Origin: a bacterium UBP2_UBA2255
Lineage (GTDB): Bacteria > Edwardsbacteria > AC1 > EtOH8
Direction: 5' to 3'
Assembly: GCA_002347565.1 (NCBI GenBank)
Contig: DDXR01000024.1
Span: 292-24,671 of the forward strand
Length of the DNA: 24,380 nt
The notes under the pieces were generated by a model, which was not told the DNA's origin, did no database searches, and worked only from the letters and a program-made list of their open reading frames with translations. Numbering within the stretch: the first letter of the stretch is position 1; every line of letters begins with the position of its first letter. This document shows positions 14,123-23,562 of this stretch, piece after piece. Both the position numbers and the translations under genes were made by a program.

Positions 14123-15154
14123 ATGAAGATCATCGACCTGCGCAGCGACACGGTCACGAAACCCGATCGCGGCATGCTCGATGCGATGATGCGCGCCGAG
14201 GTCGGGGACGACGTCTGGGGCGACGATCCCACGGTCAACGCCCTGCAGGCGGCGACGGCCAAACTGCTGGGCAAGCCGGCCGGGCTGTTCCTGCCCTCGG
14301 GCACCATGGCCAACCAGGTCGCGATCCAGTCGCACGTCGCGCCGGGCGACGAGGTGATCCTCGACCGCGAGTCGCACATCTTCCGCTACGAGGTGGCGGC
14401 GGCAGCGGTGGTCTCGGGCGCGCAGTTTAACGCCATCGACGGCGCGGGAGGCTTCCCGTCGGCTCCCCAGATCGAGTCCCAGATCCGGCCGGCCGACATC
14501 CACCAGCCGCGCACCGCACTGGTCTGCCTGGAGAATACCCACAACCGCGCCGGCGGCACCGTCTTCCCGCTCGACGAACTGCGCAAGGTTTCCGCGCTTT
14601 GCCGCAAGCAGAGGATTCCCATCCACCTCGACGGCGCGCGGCTGTGGAACGCGTCCGTCGCCACGGGCATCCCGCTTGCGGGATACGCCAGGCACTGCGA
14701 CTCGGCGATGGTCTGCTTCTCCAAGGGGCTGGGCTGCCCGGTGGGCTCCGTGCTGGTCGGTCCCAAGGACTTCATCGAGCGGGCGCGGCGCAGCAGGAAA
14801 CTGTTCGGCGGCGGGATGCGCCAGGCCGGCTATCTGGCCGCGGCCGGGCTCTACGCGCTGAAGCGCAACGTCAATCGCCTGGCCGAGGACCACGCGCGGG
14901 CCACGCGGCTGGCGGAAACGATCGCGGCCATCCCCGCGCTGGACATCGACCTGGCCGCGGTGCAGACCAACATCGTCATCTTCGACTGCGCCCGCACGGG
15001 CATGGATTCGGAGCAGGCGCTGAGGAAGTGCGCCGCGCGGGGATTGTGGCTGGCCTCGTTCGGCCGCACCCGCCTGCGCGCGGTGACGCACCTCGACGTC
15101 GGCGACGCCGGGATCGAGCGGGCGGGGAAGGTCCTGCGGTCGGTGTTCCGCTAG
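14123..15154 (+). CDS. ltaE: Low-specificity L-threonine aldolase (PLP-dependent)
   Basis: 343 residues, fold type I PLP enzyme that splits L-threonine or L-allo-threonine to glycine and acetaldehyde. It begins MKIIDLRSDTVTKPDRGM, the hallmark of the family, then AEVGDDVWGDDPTVNALQ, LFLPSGTMANQVAI, LENTHNRAGGTVFPL and HLDGARLWNASVA (cofactor Asp). The Schiff-base lysine is Lys201 in VCFSKGLGCPVGSVL, and RKLFGGGMRQAGYLAAAGLYAL follows. Length and order match the family throughout. The start lies after GGGGTACGG, a modest ribosome site. The next gene begins 11 bp after the stop. Confidence 0.95.
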   Translation: MKIIDLRSDTVTKPDRGMLDAMMRAEVGDDVWGDDPTVNALQAATAKLLGKPAGLFLPSGTMANQVAIQSHVAPGDEVILDRESHIFRYEVAAAAVVSGAQFNAIDGAGGFPSAPQIESQIRPADIHQPRTALVCLENTHNRAGGTVFPLDELRKVSALCRKQRIPIHLDGARLWNASVATGIPLAGYARHCDSAMVCFSKGLGCPVGSVLVGPKDFIERARRSRKLFGGGMRQAGYLAAAGLYALKRNVNRLAEDHARATRLAETIAAIPALDIDLAAVQTNIVIFDCARTGMDSEQALRKCAARGLWLASFGRTRLRAVTHLDVGDAGIERAGKVLRSVFR

Positions 15155-15165
15155 GTGGCCGGCCC

Positions 15166-15597
15166 ATGGAACGGACGTTCAATCCCGATGGACCCTGGTA
15201 CCACGGCTCCCCGCGGAAATTGACCACGCTGCGCGCCGGCAGCACGATCACGCAGGACCGCGAGCTGGCGCGGATCTTCTCGCACAAGCCGGCGATCGTG
15301 GTCGGGGAGGAGGCGAACAAACGCTGGAAGCACACCGGGCCGTTCGCGCAGGGATACCTGCACCGGCTGGTCGGGCCGGTCTCGAAGGAAGATATCGAAC
15401 CGGTGCTGGACTCGCGCATCGCGCCGGGGCTGGAGTGGAACACCCGCAGGGAGTTCGCTCTGGAACTCGACGCGGTGACGGAGATCGACCCGGCGGAACT
15501 TCTCATGAAGAGCGAATTGCTGCGGCTGGCGGCCGAGGGTCTGGTTAAACAGCAAACGGTGGACACCATCCTTGAAAAGCAGCGCGTGCCGGATTAG
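15166..15597 (+). CDS. Uncharacterised protein with possible ADP-ribosyltransferase-like (Arr-type) fold
   Basis: 143 residues from ATG 15166, 11 bp after ltaE, with AGGTGG across the ltaE stop. The N-terminus reads WYHGSPRKLTTLRAGSTITQDRELARIFSHKPAIV. A YHGS/T strand followed by L-x-x-G-S-x-I-T and A-x-x-FSHKP is the pattern of small ADP-ribosyltransferase-fold proteins such as rifampin ADP-ribosyltransferase relatives and a set of uncharacterised bacterial proteins. The remainder (GYLHRLVGPVSKEDIEPVLDSR, WNTRREFALELDAVTEI) also fits a compact beta-rich domain. No secretion signal. The function is not known: it might modify a drug, nucleic acid or protein, or use a different NAD-related ligand. 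The resemblance is from pattern alone. Confidence 0.65.
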   Translation: MERTFNPDGPWYHGSPRKLTTLRAGSTITQDRELARIFSHKPAIVVGEEANKRWKHTGPFAQGYLHRLVGPVSKEDIEPVLDSRIAPGLEWNTRREFALELDAVTEIDPAELLMKSELLRLAAEGLVKQQTVDTILEKQRVPD

Positions 15598-15621
15598 ATC
15601 GTCTTAATGACCGATAGATAG

Positions 15622-17436
<1,815 letters not shown>

Positions 17437-17455
17437 GGCGGCGCGCGGAAACCTT

Positions 17456-18205
17456 ATGCCCACCACCGACGTATTGCTCGACAGGACGGTGATCGGTCTG
17501 ATCAAGCGGATCGGCGCCCGCGCGGTCTGCGACTACGGCTGCGGCGACGGCGCCCTGCTCCAGCGGATCGATCGAATAACCGGGCAGCGGCTGCAGTTGA
17601 CCGGAATCGACTATTTTTCGTCCCGGAAGAGGGGGGAACGGCCGCAGAGCACGGGTACGATGCGGTTCATCGACCGCGCCTCGCGCGAGTGCCGGCGGTT
17701 GGTCGGACAGGGCGGGGTCTTCGACCTGATCGTCTCGGCCTTCACCCTGCACCACTTCCGGCGGCCGCTGGAGGAACTGGCCGTCCTCGTGAAACTGCTC
17801 AAGCCGCGCGGCACGCTGTTCCTGGCCGACCTGGAGTTCGCCAACGACAGCGGCGACCAGGCCGCCAAGAACCTGTTCTCGTTCCTGTCCGAGGAGTTCC
17901 ACGCCTTTCAGGGGGCATACCACCGTCACCACTACACCAGGGACGAGGCGTTGCCGCTCTTTGCGGCGGCGGGACTGGCGGTGCGTTCGTCACGATCGAT
18001 CACCGTCGATTTCCCCGAGCATGAACGAAAGGAAGAGACCGGTCGCGCCCTGCGCAACCTGGCCCGGATGCGGGCCGCCAACGCTGGGACGGCGAACGGG
18101 CACCAGCGGGCATATTTCGACCAGCGCTTTGCGCAGATGACGAAGCTGGTGAGCCGTCATGGCATCGACTATTCGCGGCTGTTCACGATCACCGCGACAC
18201 GGTGA
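17456..18205 (+). CDS. Class I SAM-dependent methyltransferase
   Basis: 249 residues. Motif I is AVCDYGCGDGALLQRI (residues 23-38), the acidic end of strand 2 is TGIDYFS, and post-motif LIVSAFTLHHFRRPLEELAVLVKLLKPRGTLFLADLEF is the usual methyltransferase-11/25 pattern. HHYTRDEALPLFAAAGLAV is the late helix. The C-terminal 60 residues (RALRNLARMRAANAGTANG) are not diagnostic. The substrate cannot be told. It begins 20 bp after lepA with only a weak GGAA ribosome site, and is followed by a hairpin and the first signal peptidase gene. Confidence 0.85.
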   Translation: MPTTDVLLDRTVIGLIKRIGARAVCDYGCGDGALLQRIDRITGQRLQLTGIDYFSSRKRGERPQSTGTMRFIDRASRECRRLVGQGGVFDLIVSAFTLHHFRRPLEELAVLVKLLKPRGTLFLADLEFANDSGDQAAKNLFSFLSEEFHAFQGAYHRHHYTRDEALPLFAAAGLAVRSSRSITVDFPEHERKEETGRALRNLARMRAANAGTANGHQRAYFDQRFAQMTKLVSRHGIDYSRLFTITATR

Positions 18206-18251
18206 ACATGTCGGCGGTCGCCGCACCCGACGGAGCGCGCGGCAACAGAAC

Positions 18252-18272
18252 GGGCCGGTTCGAAACCGGCCC
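18252..18272 (+). other. Perfect hairpin between the methyltransferase and lepB genes
   Basis: GGGCCGGTT (18252-18260) and AACCGGCCC (18264-18272) form a 9-bp stem with a three-base loop. No T-run follows, so it is not a classic terminator. It ends 22 bp before lepB ATG 18295, near its ribosome site, and could reduce read-through or shield the 5' end of a processed lepB message. Confidence 0.5.
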
Positions 18273-18294
18273 CAACGATACGAACAGGAAAACA

Positions 18295-19107
18295 ATGGCC
18301 AAGAAACCGGACACCCAACCGAGCGGATCAGGCCCGCTGGTCGCCTTCTACCGCGAGTGGCTGGCGGCCCGCCCCAAGCCGAAGCCGGGCGAGCCGCCCG
18401 TCCGCCACACCGGGTTCAAGAAATGGTGGCATTCATGGATCTGGCCGCTGATCTGGGCGGTGCTGGTGGTCAAGCTGCTGATCAACCCGTTCCTGCTCGA
18501 GGCCTACGAGGTGCCGACCGAGTCCATGGTCGGCACCATCCTCCCCGGCGACCGGCTGATGGCCGACAAGTTCAGCTACGGCGTCAACATCCCGTTCACC
18601 GACAAGCTGGTGCTGCGGATGACCCGGCCCCGGCCGGGGCAGATCGTGGTCTTCAAGGGACCCTACGACGGCAAGACCCTGGTAAAGCGCTGCGTGGCCG
18701 GCCCGGGCGACGTCGTCGAGGTGCGGCACAAGCGGCTGTTCGTCAACGGCCGGGAACGGGATGAGCCGTACGTCCGCCACACCGACGGTGCCGAATACGC
18801 GGCGCCGGGGGCCGTCATCGATCCCGCCGCGCTCCAGCGCTACTGGGAGCAGGGGCGGCTGGATCAGGCCCACTGGGTGCGGGACAACTTCGGGCCGGTG
18901 ACCGTGCCCCGGGATTGCTACTTCATGATGGGCGACAACCGGGACAACTCGTTCGACTCGCGGTTCTGGGGCCCGCTGCCGGGGACGCTGGTGCGGGGGC
19001 GGCCCTGGGTCATCTTCTGGTCGTACGACCGCTTCTCCGACATCCCGCTGGCGCGGTTCTGGGAGCGGTTCCAGCTGACCCGCATCGGAAAGCCGATGTT
19101 CCGATGA
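18295..19107 (+). CDS. lepB: Signal peptidase I, first of two tandem copies
   Basis: 270 residues from ATG 18295 with CAGGA before it (a GTG at 18202 in the same frame has no good site and would read through a hairpin). Cytosolic tail of about 45 residues rich in Pro/Lys, then a membrane helix (WIWPLIWAVLVVKLLINPFLL). Box B has the nucleophile Ser77 in EVPTESMVGTI, box D the general base Lys131 in LVKRCVAGPGDVVE, and box E is MMGDNRDNSFDSRFWGPLP. All catalytic parts are present. It cleaves signal peptides outside the inner membrane. A 60-residue insert between D and E (PYVRHTDGAEYAAPG ... WVRDNFGPV) is shared with the next gene, pointing to a duplication. Confidence 0.95.
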   Translation: MAKKPDTQPSGSGPLVAFYREWLAARPKPKPGEPPVRHTGFKKWWHSWIWPLIWAVLVVKLLINPFLLEAYEVPTESMVGTILPGDRLMADKFSYGVNIPFTDKLVLRMTRPRPGQIVVFKGPYDGKTLVKRCVAGPGDVVEVRHKRLFVNGRERDEPYVRHTDGAEYAAPGAVIDPAALQRYWEQGRLDQAHWVRDNFGPVTVPRDCYFMMGDNRDNSFDSRFWGPLPGTLVRGRPWVIFWSYDRFSDIPLARFWERFQLTRIGKPMFR

Positions 19108-19153
19108 CCGGCAACGGCGCCGCGGGCGGCACCGGCGGGCACCGCCGCCAGGC

Positions 19154-19876
19154 ATGACGGCCCCCGGCGTGTCCAAGGGGCGTTCACGGCTCCGCGAGTG
19201 GGCAGCTTCGCTGCTGTGGTCGGTGGCCATCGCGCTGCTGCTGCGGGCGTTCGTGGTTCAGGCCTTCCGCATCCCGTCGGGATCGATGGAAGACACCCTG
19301 CTGGCGGGCGATTTCCTGTTCGTCGAGAAGATCGCCTACGGGATGAAGCTGCCGCTCTCCGGGCGGCAGATCACACCGGCGCTGCGGCGGCCGGCCCGCG
19401 GAGACGTGGTGGTGTTCGCCTATCCCCTGGACGGCCGCGAGTTCATCAAGCGCTGCGTGGCCGTGGCGGGCGACACCGTGCGGATCCGGGACCGGCAGTT
19501 GTACGTCAACGGGCGGCCCCCCCCAGAGCCGTACGCCGTGCACAAGGCCTGGGATTCGCACCAGACGCCGGAAGCGGCGCAAGGCGAGCTGCTGCGGGCA
19601 GGTTACCAGCGGGCCTGGGAGGAACGGGCCTTTGTCAACCTGCCGTGGATGAGGGACAACTTCGGCCCGGTGGTCGTGCCGCCGGCCAGCGTTTTCGTGA
19701 TGGGCGACAACCGGGACAACTCGCTCGACTCGAGGTTCTGGGGACCGCTGCCGGAGGCGGCGCTGCTGGGCAGGGCGGGGCTGATCTACTGGTCGTGGGA
19801 CGCCGACAACGGCCAGCCGGCGTGGCGGGTGTGGCGCAAACTGAGGTTCGCCCGGATCGGGCGGCCAGTACGATGA
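19154..19876 (+). CDS. lepB: Signal peptidase I, second of two tandem copies
   Basis: 240 residues, beginning 46 bp after the first copy. Membrane helix at about 17-38 (LLWSVAIALLLRAFVVQAF), nucleophile Ser44 in RIPSGSMEDTLLAGDFLFVEK, general base Lys99 in EFIKRCVAVAGDTVRI, and VMGDNRDNSLDSRFWGPLPE. It lacks the long cytosolic tail of copy one. Its insert before box E (WEERAFVNLPWMRDNFGPVVVP) aligns with that of copy one. Both copies look active, so they may differ in substrate preference. The ribosome site is weak. The lipoprotein gene starts 17 bp after the stop. Confidence 0.95.
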   Translation: MTAPGVSKGRSRLREWAASLLWSVAIALLLRAFVVQAFRIPSGSMEDTLLAGDFLFVEKIAYGMKLPLSGRQITPALRRPARGDVVVFAYPLDGREFIKRCVAVAGDTVRIRDRQLYVNGRPPPEPYAVHKAWDSHQTPEAAQGELLRAGYQRAWEERAFVNLPWMRDNFGPVVVPPASVFVMGDNRDNSLDSRFWGPLPEAALLGRAGLIYWSWDADNGQPAWRVWRKLRFARIGRPVR

Positions 19877-19893
19877 ACGGCGGAGGGAAAGCC

Positions 19894-20679
19894 ATGGGAC
19901 GAGGATTGGTGCTGGCCGCCGGCCTGCTGGCCTTGCTGGGCCTGGCGTCCGGTTGCGCCAAGCGGCAGGCCATCTCGCACCGGCTGGTGTCGGACAACCT
20001 GCGGGTGCGCCGCATGGCGTTCGGCGAGCTGGGTTCGCTCGACGCCGCGGCCAGGCAGCAGGCCATCCCCGACCTGGTCCACCTGCTGAAGAGCAATAAC
20101 CCGTCGATTTCCGACATGGCGGTCGACGCTCTGGCCGGCTTCGGCAATGCCGCGCTGCCGGCGCTGGTGGCCGGCCTCAAGCACCGGGACGAGCGCGTGC
20201 GGGCAGGCGCCGCCGAGGCGCTGGGCGCGATGGGCCCGGCCGCGGCCCTGGCCACCGGCGCCCTGTTGGAGTCGCTGGCGGACCGCAATTCTTTCGTCCG
20301 GCTGCGCTCGGCCGCGGCCCTGGGGATGATCGGTCCGGGCGCGGAGGACGCCGTGGCCGATCTGCTGGCCCGCCTGCGCGACGACGATGCCTATGTCCGC
20401 CTGGAGTCGGCCCGGGCGCTGTTCAGGATCGATCCCCTCCAGCCCGACTGGCTGGACATCCTGTTGTACGGCATCATCGACCCGGAGATGGACGTGCGCT
20501 ACCAATCGGCCGAAATGCTGGGGGAGGTCGGCTCGGCAACGCCGTCGGTCATCCCGGCGCTGGCCCTGGCGCTGGACGACGGCAACTTCTTCGTGGCCCT
20601 GACCGCGGCCGAGGCGCTCAAGAGCATCGGCTCGGAAGAGGCGCTGCGCGTCCTGCGCGGGCACAGGGCGCGGCGCTGA
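19894..20679 (+). CDS. HEAT-repeat lipoprotein
   Basis: 261 residues from ATG 19894, chosen over ATG 19873 because GGAGG lies at 19882-19886. A lipoprotein signal MGRGLVLAAGLLALLGLASGC with lipobox ASGC predicts a lipid-anchored Cys21. The rest is an array of five or six HEAT/PBS-lyase-like repeats of about 35 residues: AIPDLVHLLKSNNPSISDMAVDAL, ALPALVAGLKHRDERVRAGAAEAL, LESLADRNSFVRLRSAAALG, LLARLRDDDAYVRLESARALF, and VIPALALALDDGNFFVALTAAEAL. Such solenoids act as protein-binding scaffolds. Position right after two signal peptidases fits an envelope role; partners are unknown. Confidence 0.85.
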   Translation: MGRGLVLAAGLLALLGLASGCAKRQAISHRLVSDNLRVRRMAFGELGSLDAAARQQAIPDLVHLLKSNNPSISDMAVDALAGFGNAALPALVAGLKHRDERVRAGAAEALGAMGPAAALATGALLESLADRNSFVRLRSAAALGMIGPGAEDAVADLLARLRDDDAYVRLESARALFRIDPLQPDWLDILLYGIIDPEMDVRYQSAEMLGEVGSATPSVIPALALALDDGNFFVALTAAEALKSIGSEEALRVLRGHRARR

Positions 20680-20714
20680 TCGCCACAGCTCCTCACTCGA
20701 TACGGGGGACGACC

Positions 20715-21836
20715 ATGTCCGAGACAGCCATCGAGCCCGTCGAAACCAAGGCCGGACTGGAGGCCTTCCTTCGCCTGCCGTGGAGGATCTACGAGGGGAA
20801 CCCCAACTGGGTGCCGCCGCTGGTCGCCGACCAGCGCAAGCTGCTCGATCGGGAGCGCAACCCGTTCTTCGAGCACGCCCGGGCCCGGTATTTCCTGGCC
20901 CGCCGCGGCGGGGAGGCCGTGGGGCGGATCTCGGCCCACGTGGACGACAACCACAACACGTTCCACGGCGAGCGCTGCGGTTTCTTCGGTTTCTTCGAAT
21001 GCATCGATGATCCGGGCGCGGCAGCGGCGCTGTTCGGCGCCGCCCGGGAATGGATCCGGGCGCAGGGCATGGACACCATGCGCGGTCCGTTCAACTTCAC
21101 CACCAACGACACCGCCGGCCTGTTGGTGGACGCCTTCGACAGCCCGCCGGTGATCGAGATGACCTACAATCCGCCCTATTACCCGAAGCTGTTCGAGGGC
21201 TGGGGGCTGGCCAAGGCGATGGACCTCTATGCCTACTACTTCGACGTGGCGAAGATGGACCACCAGCGGCTGGCGATGCTGGGCCGGCGGGTGGAGCGCA
21301 AGGGCATCCGGTTCCGCAACATGAACTACCGGAAATTCGAGGACGACGTTCGGCTGTTCAAGGAGATCTACAACCAGGCGTGGGCCAAGAACTGGGGCTT
21401 CATCCCGATGACCGAGCAGGAGATGGAGCACATGGCCAGGAACTTCAAGGCGGTGGTCGACCCCGATTTCCTGATCTTCGCCTTCGACGGCGACCGGGCG
21501 GTGGGCGCGCTGTGGGCCCTGCCCGACTATAACCTGGTGATCAAGAAACTGAACGGAAAGATGGGGCCGCTCGAAATGGTCACATTCCTGCTGCTCAAGC
21601 GCTGGATCCGCCACGCCCGGGTGATGACGGCCGGCGTGATCAACGATTACCGTCAGCGCGGGATCGAAGCCGGGCTGGTGGCCCGGGTGTTCGAGAACGG
21701 GGTCAAGAAAGGCTACACCAGCGGCGAGCTGTCGTGGGTGCTGGAGGACAACGTGATGATGAACCGGCTGGCTGAGGCCGTGGGCGCGAGGATCTACAAG
21801 ACCTACCGGGTGTACGAAAAAAAGATTAAAGACTAA
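20715..21836 (+). CDS. GNAT-superfamily N-acetyltransferase-like protein
   Basis: 373 residues with GGGGA before ATG 20715. The N-terminal part (WRIYEGNPNWVPPLVADQRKLLD, NPFFEHARARYFLARRGGEAVGRISAHVD, FFGFFECIDDPGAAAALFGAAREWIRAQG, MRGPFNFTTNDTAGLLVDAFDSPPVIEMTYNPPYY) and the C-terminal GNAT repeat (FLIFAFDGDRAVGALWALPDYN, INDYRQRGIEAGLVARVFENGVKKGYTSGELSWVLEDN) belong to a widespread family of large two-lobed GNAT-like proteins whose substrate is not established. Length is typical. Its TAA stop overlaps the ATG of the AT-rich gene that follows (TAATG). Confidence 0.85.
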   Translation: MSETAIEPVETKAGLEAFLRLPWRIYEGNPNWVPPLVADQRKLLDRERNPFFEHARARYFLARRGGEAVGRISAHVDDNHNTFHGERCGFFGFFECIDDPGAAAALFGAAREWIRAQGMDTMRGPFNFTTNDTAGLLVDAFDSPPVIEMTYNPPYYPKLFEGWGLAKAMDLYAYYFDVAKMDHQRLAMLGRRVERKGIRFRNMNYRKFEDDVRLFKEIYNQAWAKNWGFIPMTEQEMEHMARNFKAVVDPDFLIFAFDGDRAVGALWALPDYNLVIKKLNGKMGPLEMVTFLLLKRWIRHARVMTAGVINDYRQRGIEAGLVARVFENGVKKGYTSGELSWVLEDNVMMNRLAEAVGARIYKTYRVYEKKIKD

Positions 21837-22587
21837 TGCCAATTCTTAAGCCATATTATCGCATTTGGCGGGGCAAAGAAGGATATCCATATATTCTGGA
21901 CGAGAGATATGCCAAAGACAGGGTATCTCTCTGTAGAGCATATCGTATCATCCTCCAAGACCTGTCGAACCTGTTCAATTTTATCGAACCGACAGATGAT
22001 AATCTAAATACTTATTCACATAAAACATATGAACTATTCTTAAGAATATGTACGGAGTTTGAATCCAATTGTAAGCTAATACTACAAAGCAACGGATATG
22101 TTGTCGAAAGAGGTAATATTAAGGATTACTATTTGATTAATAAAGCTATGCATTTATCTGAATACTCATTAATAATACCAATGTGGAAATCTACAGTAGC
22201 TACAGAACTTTGAAAACATATAAAGGTTCTTATGCTGTACTACGACCGTTTGCTCAGTGGGAAAGTGGACATTCATTGTCTTGGTATCAGGACTATCGGG
22301 TTGTTAAACACAATCGAGAATCACAGTTTCATAAGGCATCTATTGGCAATGTGACCATGGCGGCCTCCGCATTGGCTGCAATTCTATTTGCTCAGTTCCA
22401 CGATCATATTTTCATGATTCATGATATGCCTACAATCATTAATGGTATTGGGGACTATATCAGTATAAATGATGCATTGATATGTATAAAACCTCCAAAA
22501 TGGAACGATGAAGAGATATATTCTTTTGATTGGATGCAAATTAAAAACGAAGAACGACCATTCACACAATACCCCTTTAATGTATAA
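21836..22587 (+). pseudogene. AT-rich foreign gene of unknown function, split by a one-base frameshift
   Basis: Two overlapping frames read as one protein of about 250 residues. Part one (21836-22213) runs MPILKPYYRIWRGKEGYPYI ... NLNTYSHKTYELFLRICTEFESNC ... KAMHLSEYSLIIPMWK. Part two (22183-22587) continues YRTLKTYKGSYAVLRPFAQW ... LSWYQDYRVVKHNRESQFHKA, NVTMAASALAAILFAQF. Adding one A to the AAA run at 22187-22189 joins them smoothly (MWK-IYSSYRTLK). The pattern PFAQW-x(7)-LSWYQDYRVVKHNR is coherent across the join, and I recall similar intact hypothetical proteins. Base and codon use are strongly AT-rich against GC-rich neighbours, indicating transfer. The ATG overlaps the GNAT stop codon; no ribosome site of its own is visible. 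A sequencing error is a possible alternative to a true lesion. Confidence 0.7.
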
Positions 22588-22612
22588 AGCGCCCGGCGGA
22601 TGCCGGGCGCTT
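22587..22612. terminator. Bidirectional terminator between the AT-rich gene and the PAP2 gene
   Basis: An 11-bp stem (22587-22597 with 22602-22612) and a 4-base loop, GCGCCCGGC pairing with GCCGGGCGC. It starts at the last base of the AT-rich gene and lies 21 bp beyond the stop of the PAP2 gene on the other strand. Flanking AA/TT give short T-runs on both sides. Confidence 0.8.
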
Positions 22613-22632
22613 GTCGTGAAGTACTATTAGGG

Positions 22633-23505
22633 TCACTCGCGAACCGTGTGCCGGATGAAATGCGGGTTCCAGGTCTCGGCGATCAGGACGGCCAGCGCCG
22701 CCAGCACGAAGCCGAAGATGACGTCAACCACGTAGTGCAAGCGCAGGAACACCGTGGCCATGATCAGCAGCACCCCCACCGGCAGCAGGAACGCGAACAG
22801 TTTCCGGTGATGGGCGTGGGCGTAGTACAGCACGATCAGCGTGATGCCGGTGTGGCCCGAGGGGAAGCAGTCGCGCTTGTTGAACTCGTGGGCGTTGAGG
22901 ACGTCCAGGATCCGGTTGGCCCACAGCCACCCCTTGACCGGCGCGGCTTGCAGGTCGTTGAGCGTGAATCTGGGCCCGATGGCCGGCACCAGCAGGTAGC
23001 CGACGTAGGAGAGGAAGAACCCGATGGTGATGGCCAGGAACAGGTGCTCCAGTTCGTGGTGCTTGCGGTCGAAATGCAGGAACAGCGCCAGCACCACCGG
23101 CAGGAAGTAGTAGCTGGAGTAGGCCAGGGCCAGCACGTCCACGAACCAGGGAGGGGAGAAGCGCTCCAGCCAGACCGTGGGGTGCGCGCCGAACAAGCGG
23201 TAGTCGATGGCGATCAGATAGCGGTCCAGGTCCGGCCGGATGTGGTGGGTGATGTAGCCCAGGCTCTGGAACACTGGCAGGATGCCGGCGTAGGGAGCCC
23301 AGCGCCGCAGCAGCTCGAAGAACTTGTACGGCCAGCGGGTGTCGAGCAGGATCACCAGGAGATACCCGGCCATGGTCAGCCCGTAGATCAGCAGGACGAC
23401 CGGCCATTGCGGCAGCCGCGGCAGGTTGATTACGGTCAACGCGCACAAGCCGAGGATGAAGTACAGGTACAACCGCTCGACCTTTTTCAGCTTGATTTTT
23501 CGCAT
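22633..23505 (-). CDS. PAP2-superfamily membrane phosphatase
   Basis: 290 residues from ATG 23505, with at least five or six membrane helices (LYLYFILGLCALTVINL, WPVVLLIYGLTMAGYLLVILL, VLALAYSSYYFLPVVLALFLHF, LFLAITIGFFLSYVGYLLVPAIG, LFAFLLPVGVLLIMATVFL, VVDVIFGFVLAALAVLIAE). The PAP2 signature is CFPSGHTGITL (catalytic His) and later RLHYVVDVIFG (nucleophile His). Members remove phosphate from lipid phosphates (phosphatidate, undecaprenyl pyrophosphate) or make inositol phospholipids. The GPRFTLND segment and the overall form resemble the PAP2/inositolphosphotransferase-like subgroup. A start at 23544 would extend the protein through the promoter, and 23505 directly precedes the first charged turn (MRKIKLKKVERLY). 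Only six bases part the -10 box from this ATG. Confidence 0.9.
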   Translation of the reverse strand: MRKIKLKKVERLYLYFILGLCALTVINLPRLPQWPVVLLIYGLTMAGYLLVILLDTRWPYKFFELLRRWAPYAGILPVFQSLGYITHHIRPDLDRYLIAIDYRLFGAHPTVWLERFSPPWFVDVLALAYSSYYFLPVVLALFLHFDRKHHELEHLFLAITIGFFLSYVGYLLVPAIGPRFTLNDLQAAPVKGWLWANRILDVLNAHEFNKRDCFPSGHTGITLIVLYYAHAHHRKLFAFLLPVGVLLIMATVFLRLHYVVDVIFGFVLAALAVLIAETWNPHFIRHTVRE

Positions 23506-23511
23506 GGCGGT

Positions 23512-23540
23512 ATGATAGCATAAACGGGACCTGAGTGCAA
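23512..23540 (-). promoter_or_regulatory. PAP2 promoter (TTGCAC-N17-TATCAT), leaderless layout
   Basis: On the minus strand, TTGCAC at 23540-23535, 17 bases, TATCAT at 23517-23512 (5/6 for the -10). ACCGCC then leads to ATG 23505. The six-base gap is identical to those at 8560 and 8673, and no ribosome binding site is visible. Confidence 0.65.
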
Positions 23541-23562
23541 TCACCGATCACGGGGAGCGACC

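Noticed and set aside
18252..18272. GGTTCGAAACC looked like a tRNA T-arm.
   Set aside because: No acceptor, D-arm or anticodon arm is present around it, and the sequence is explained as a 9-bp hairpin between two genes.
22183..22213. Programmed -1 ribosomal frameshift joining the two parts of the AT-rich gene.
   Set aside because: No X-XXY-YYZ slippery heptamer or downstream structure is visible near the join; a one-base deletion in the A run explains it more simply.
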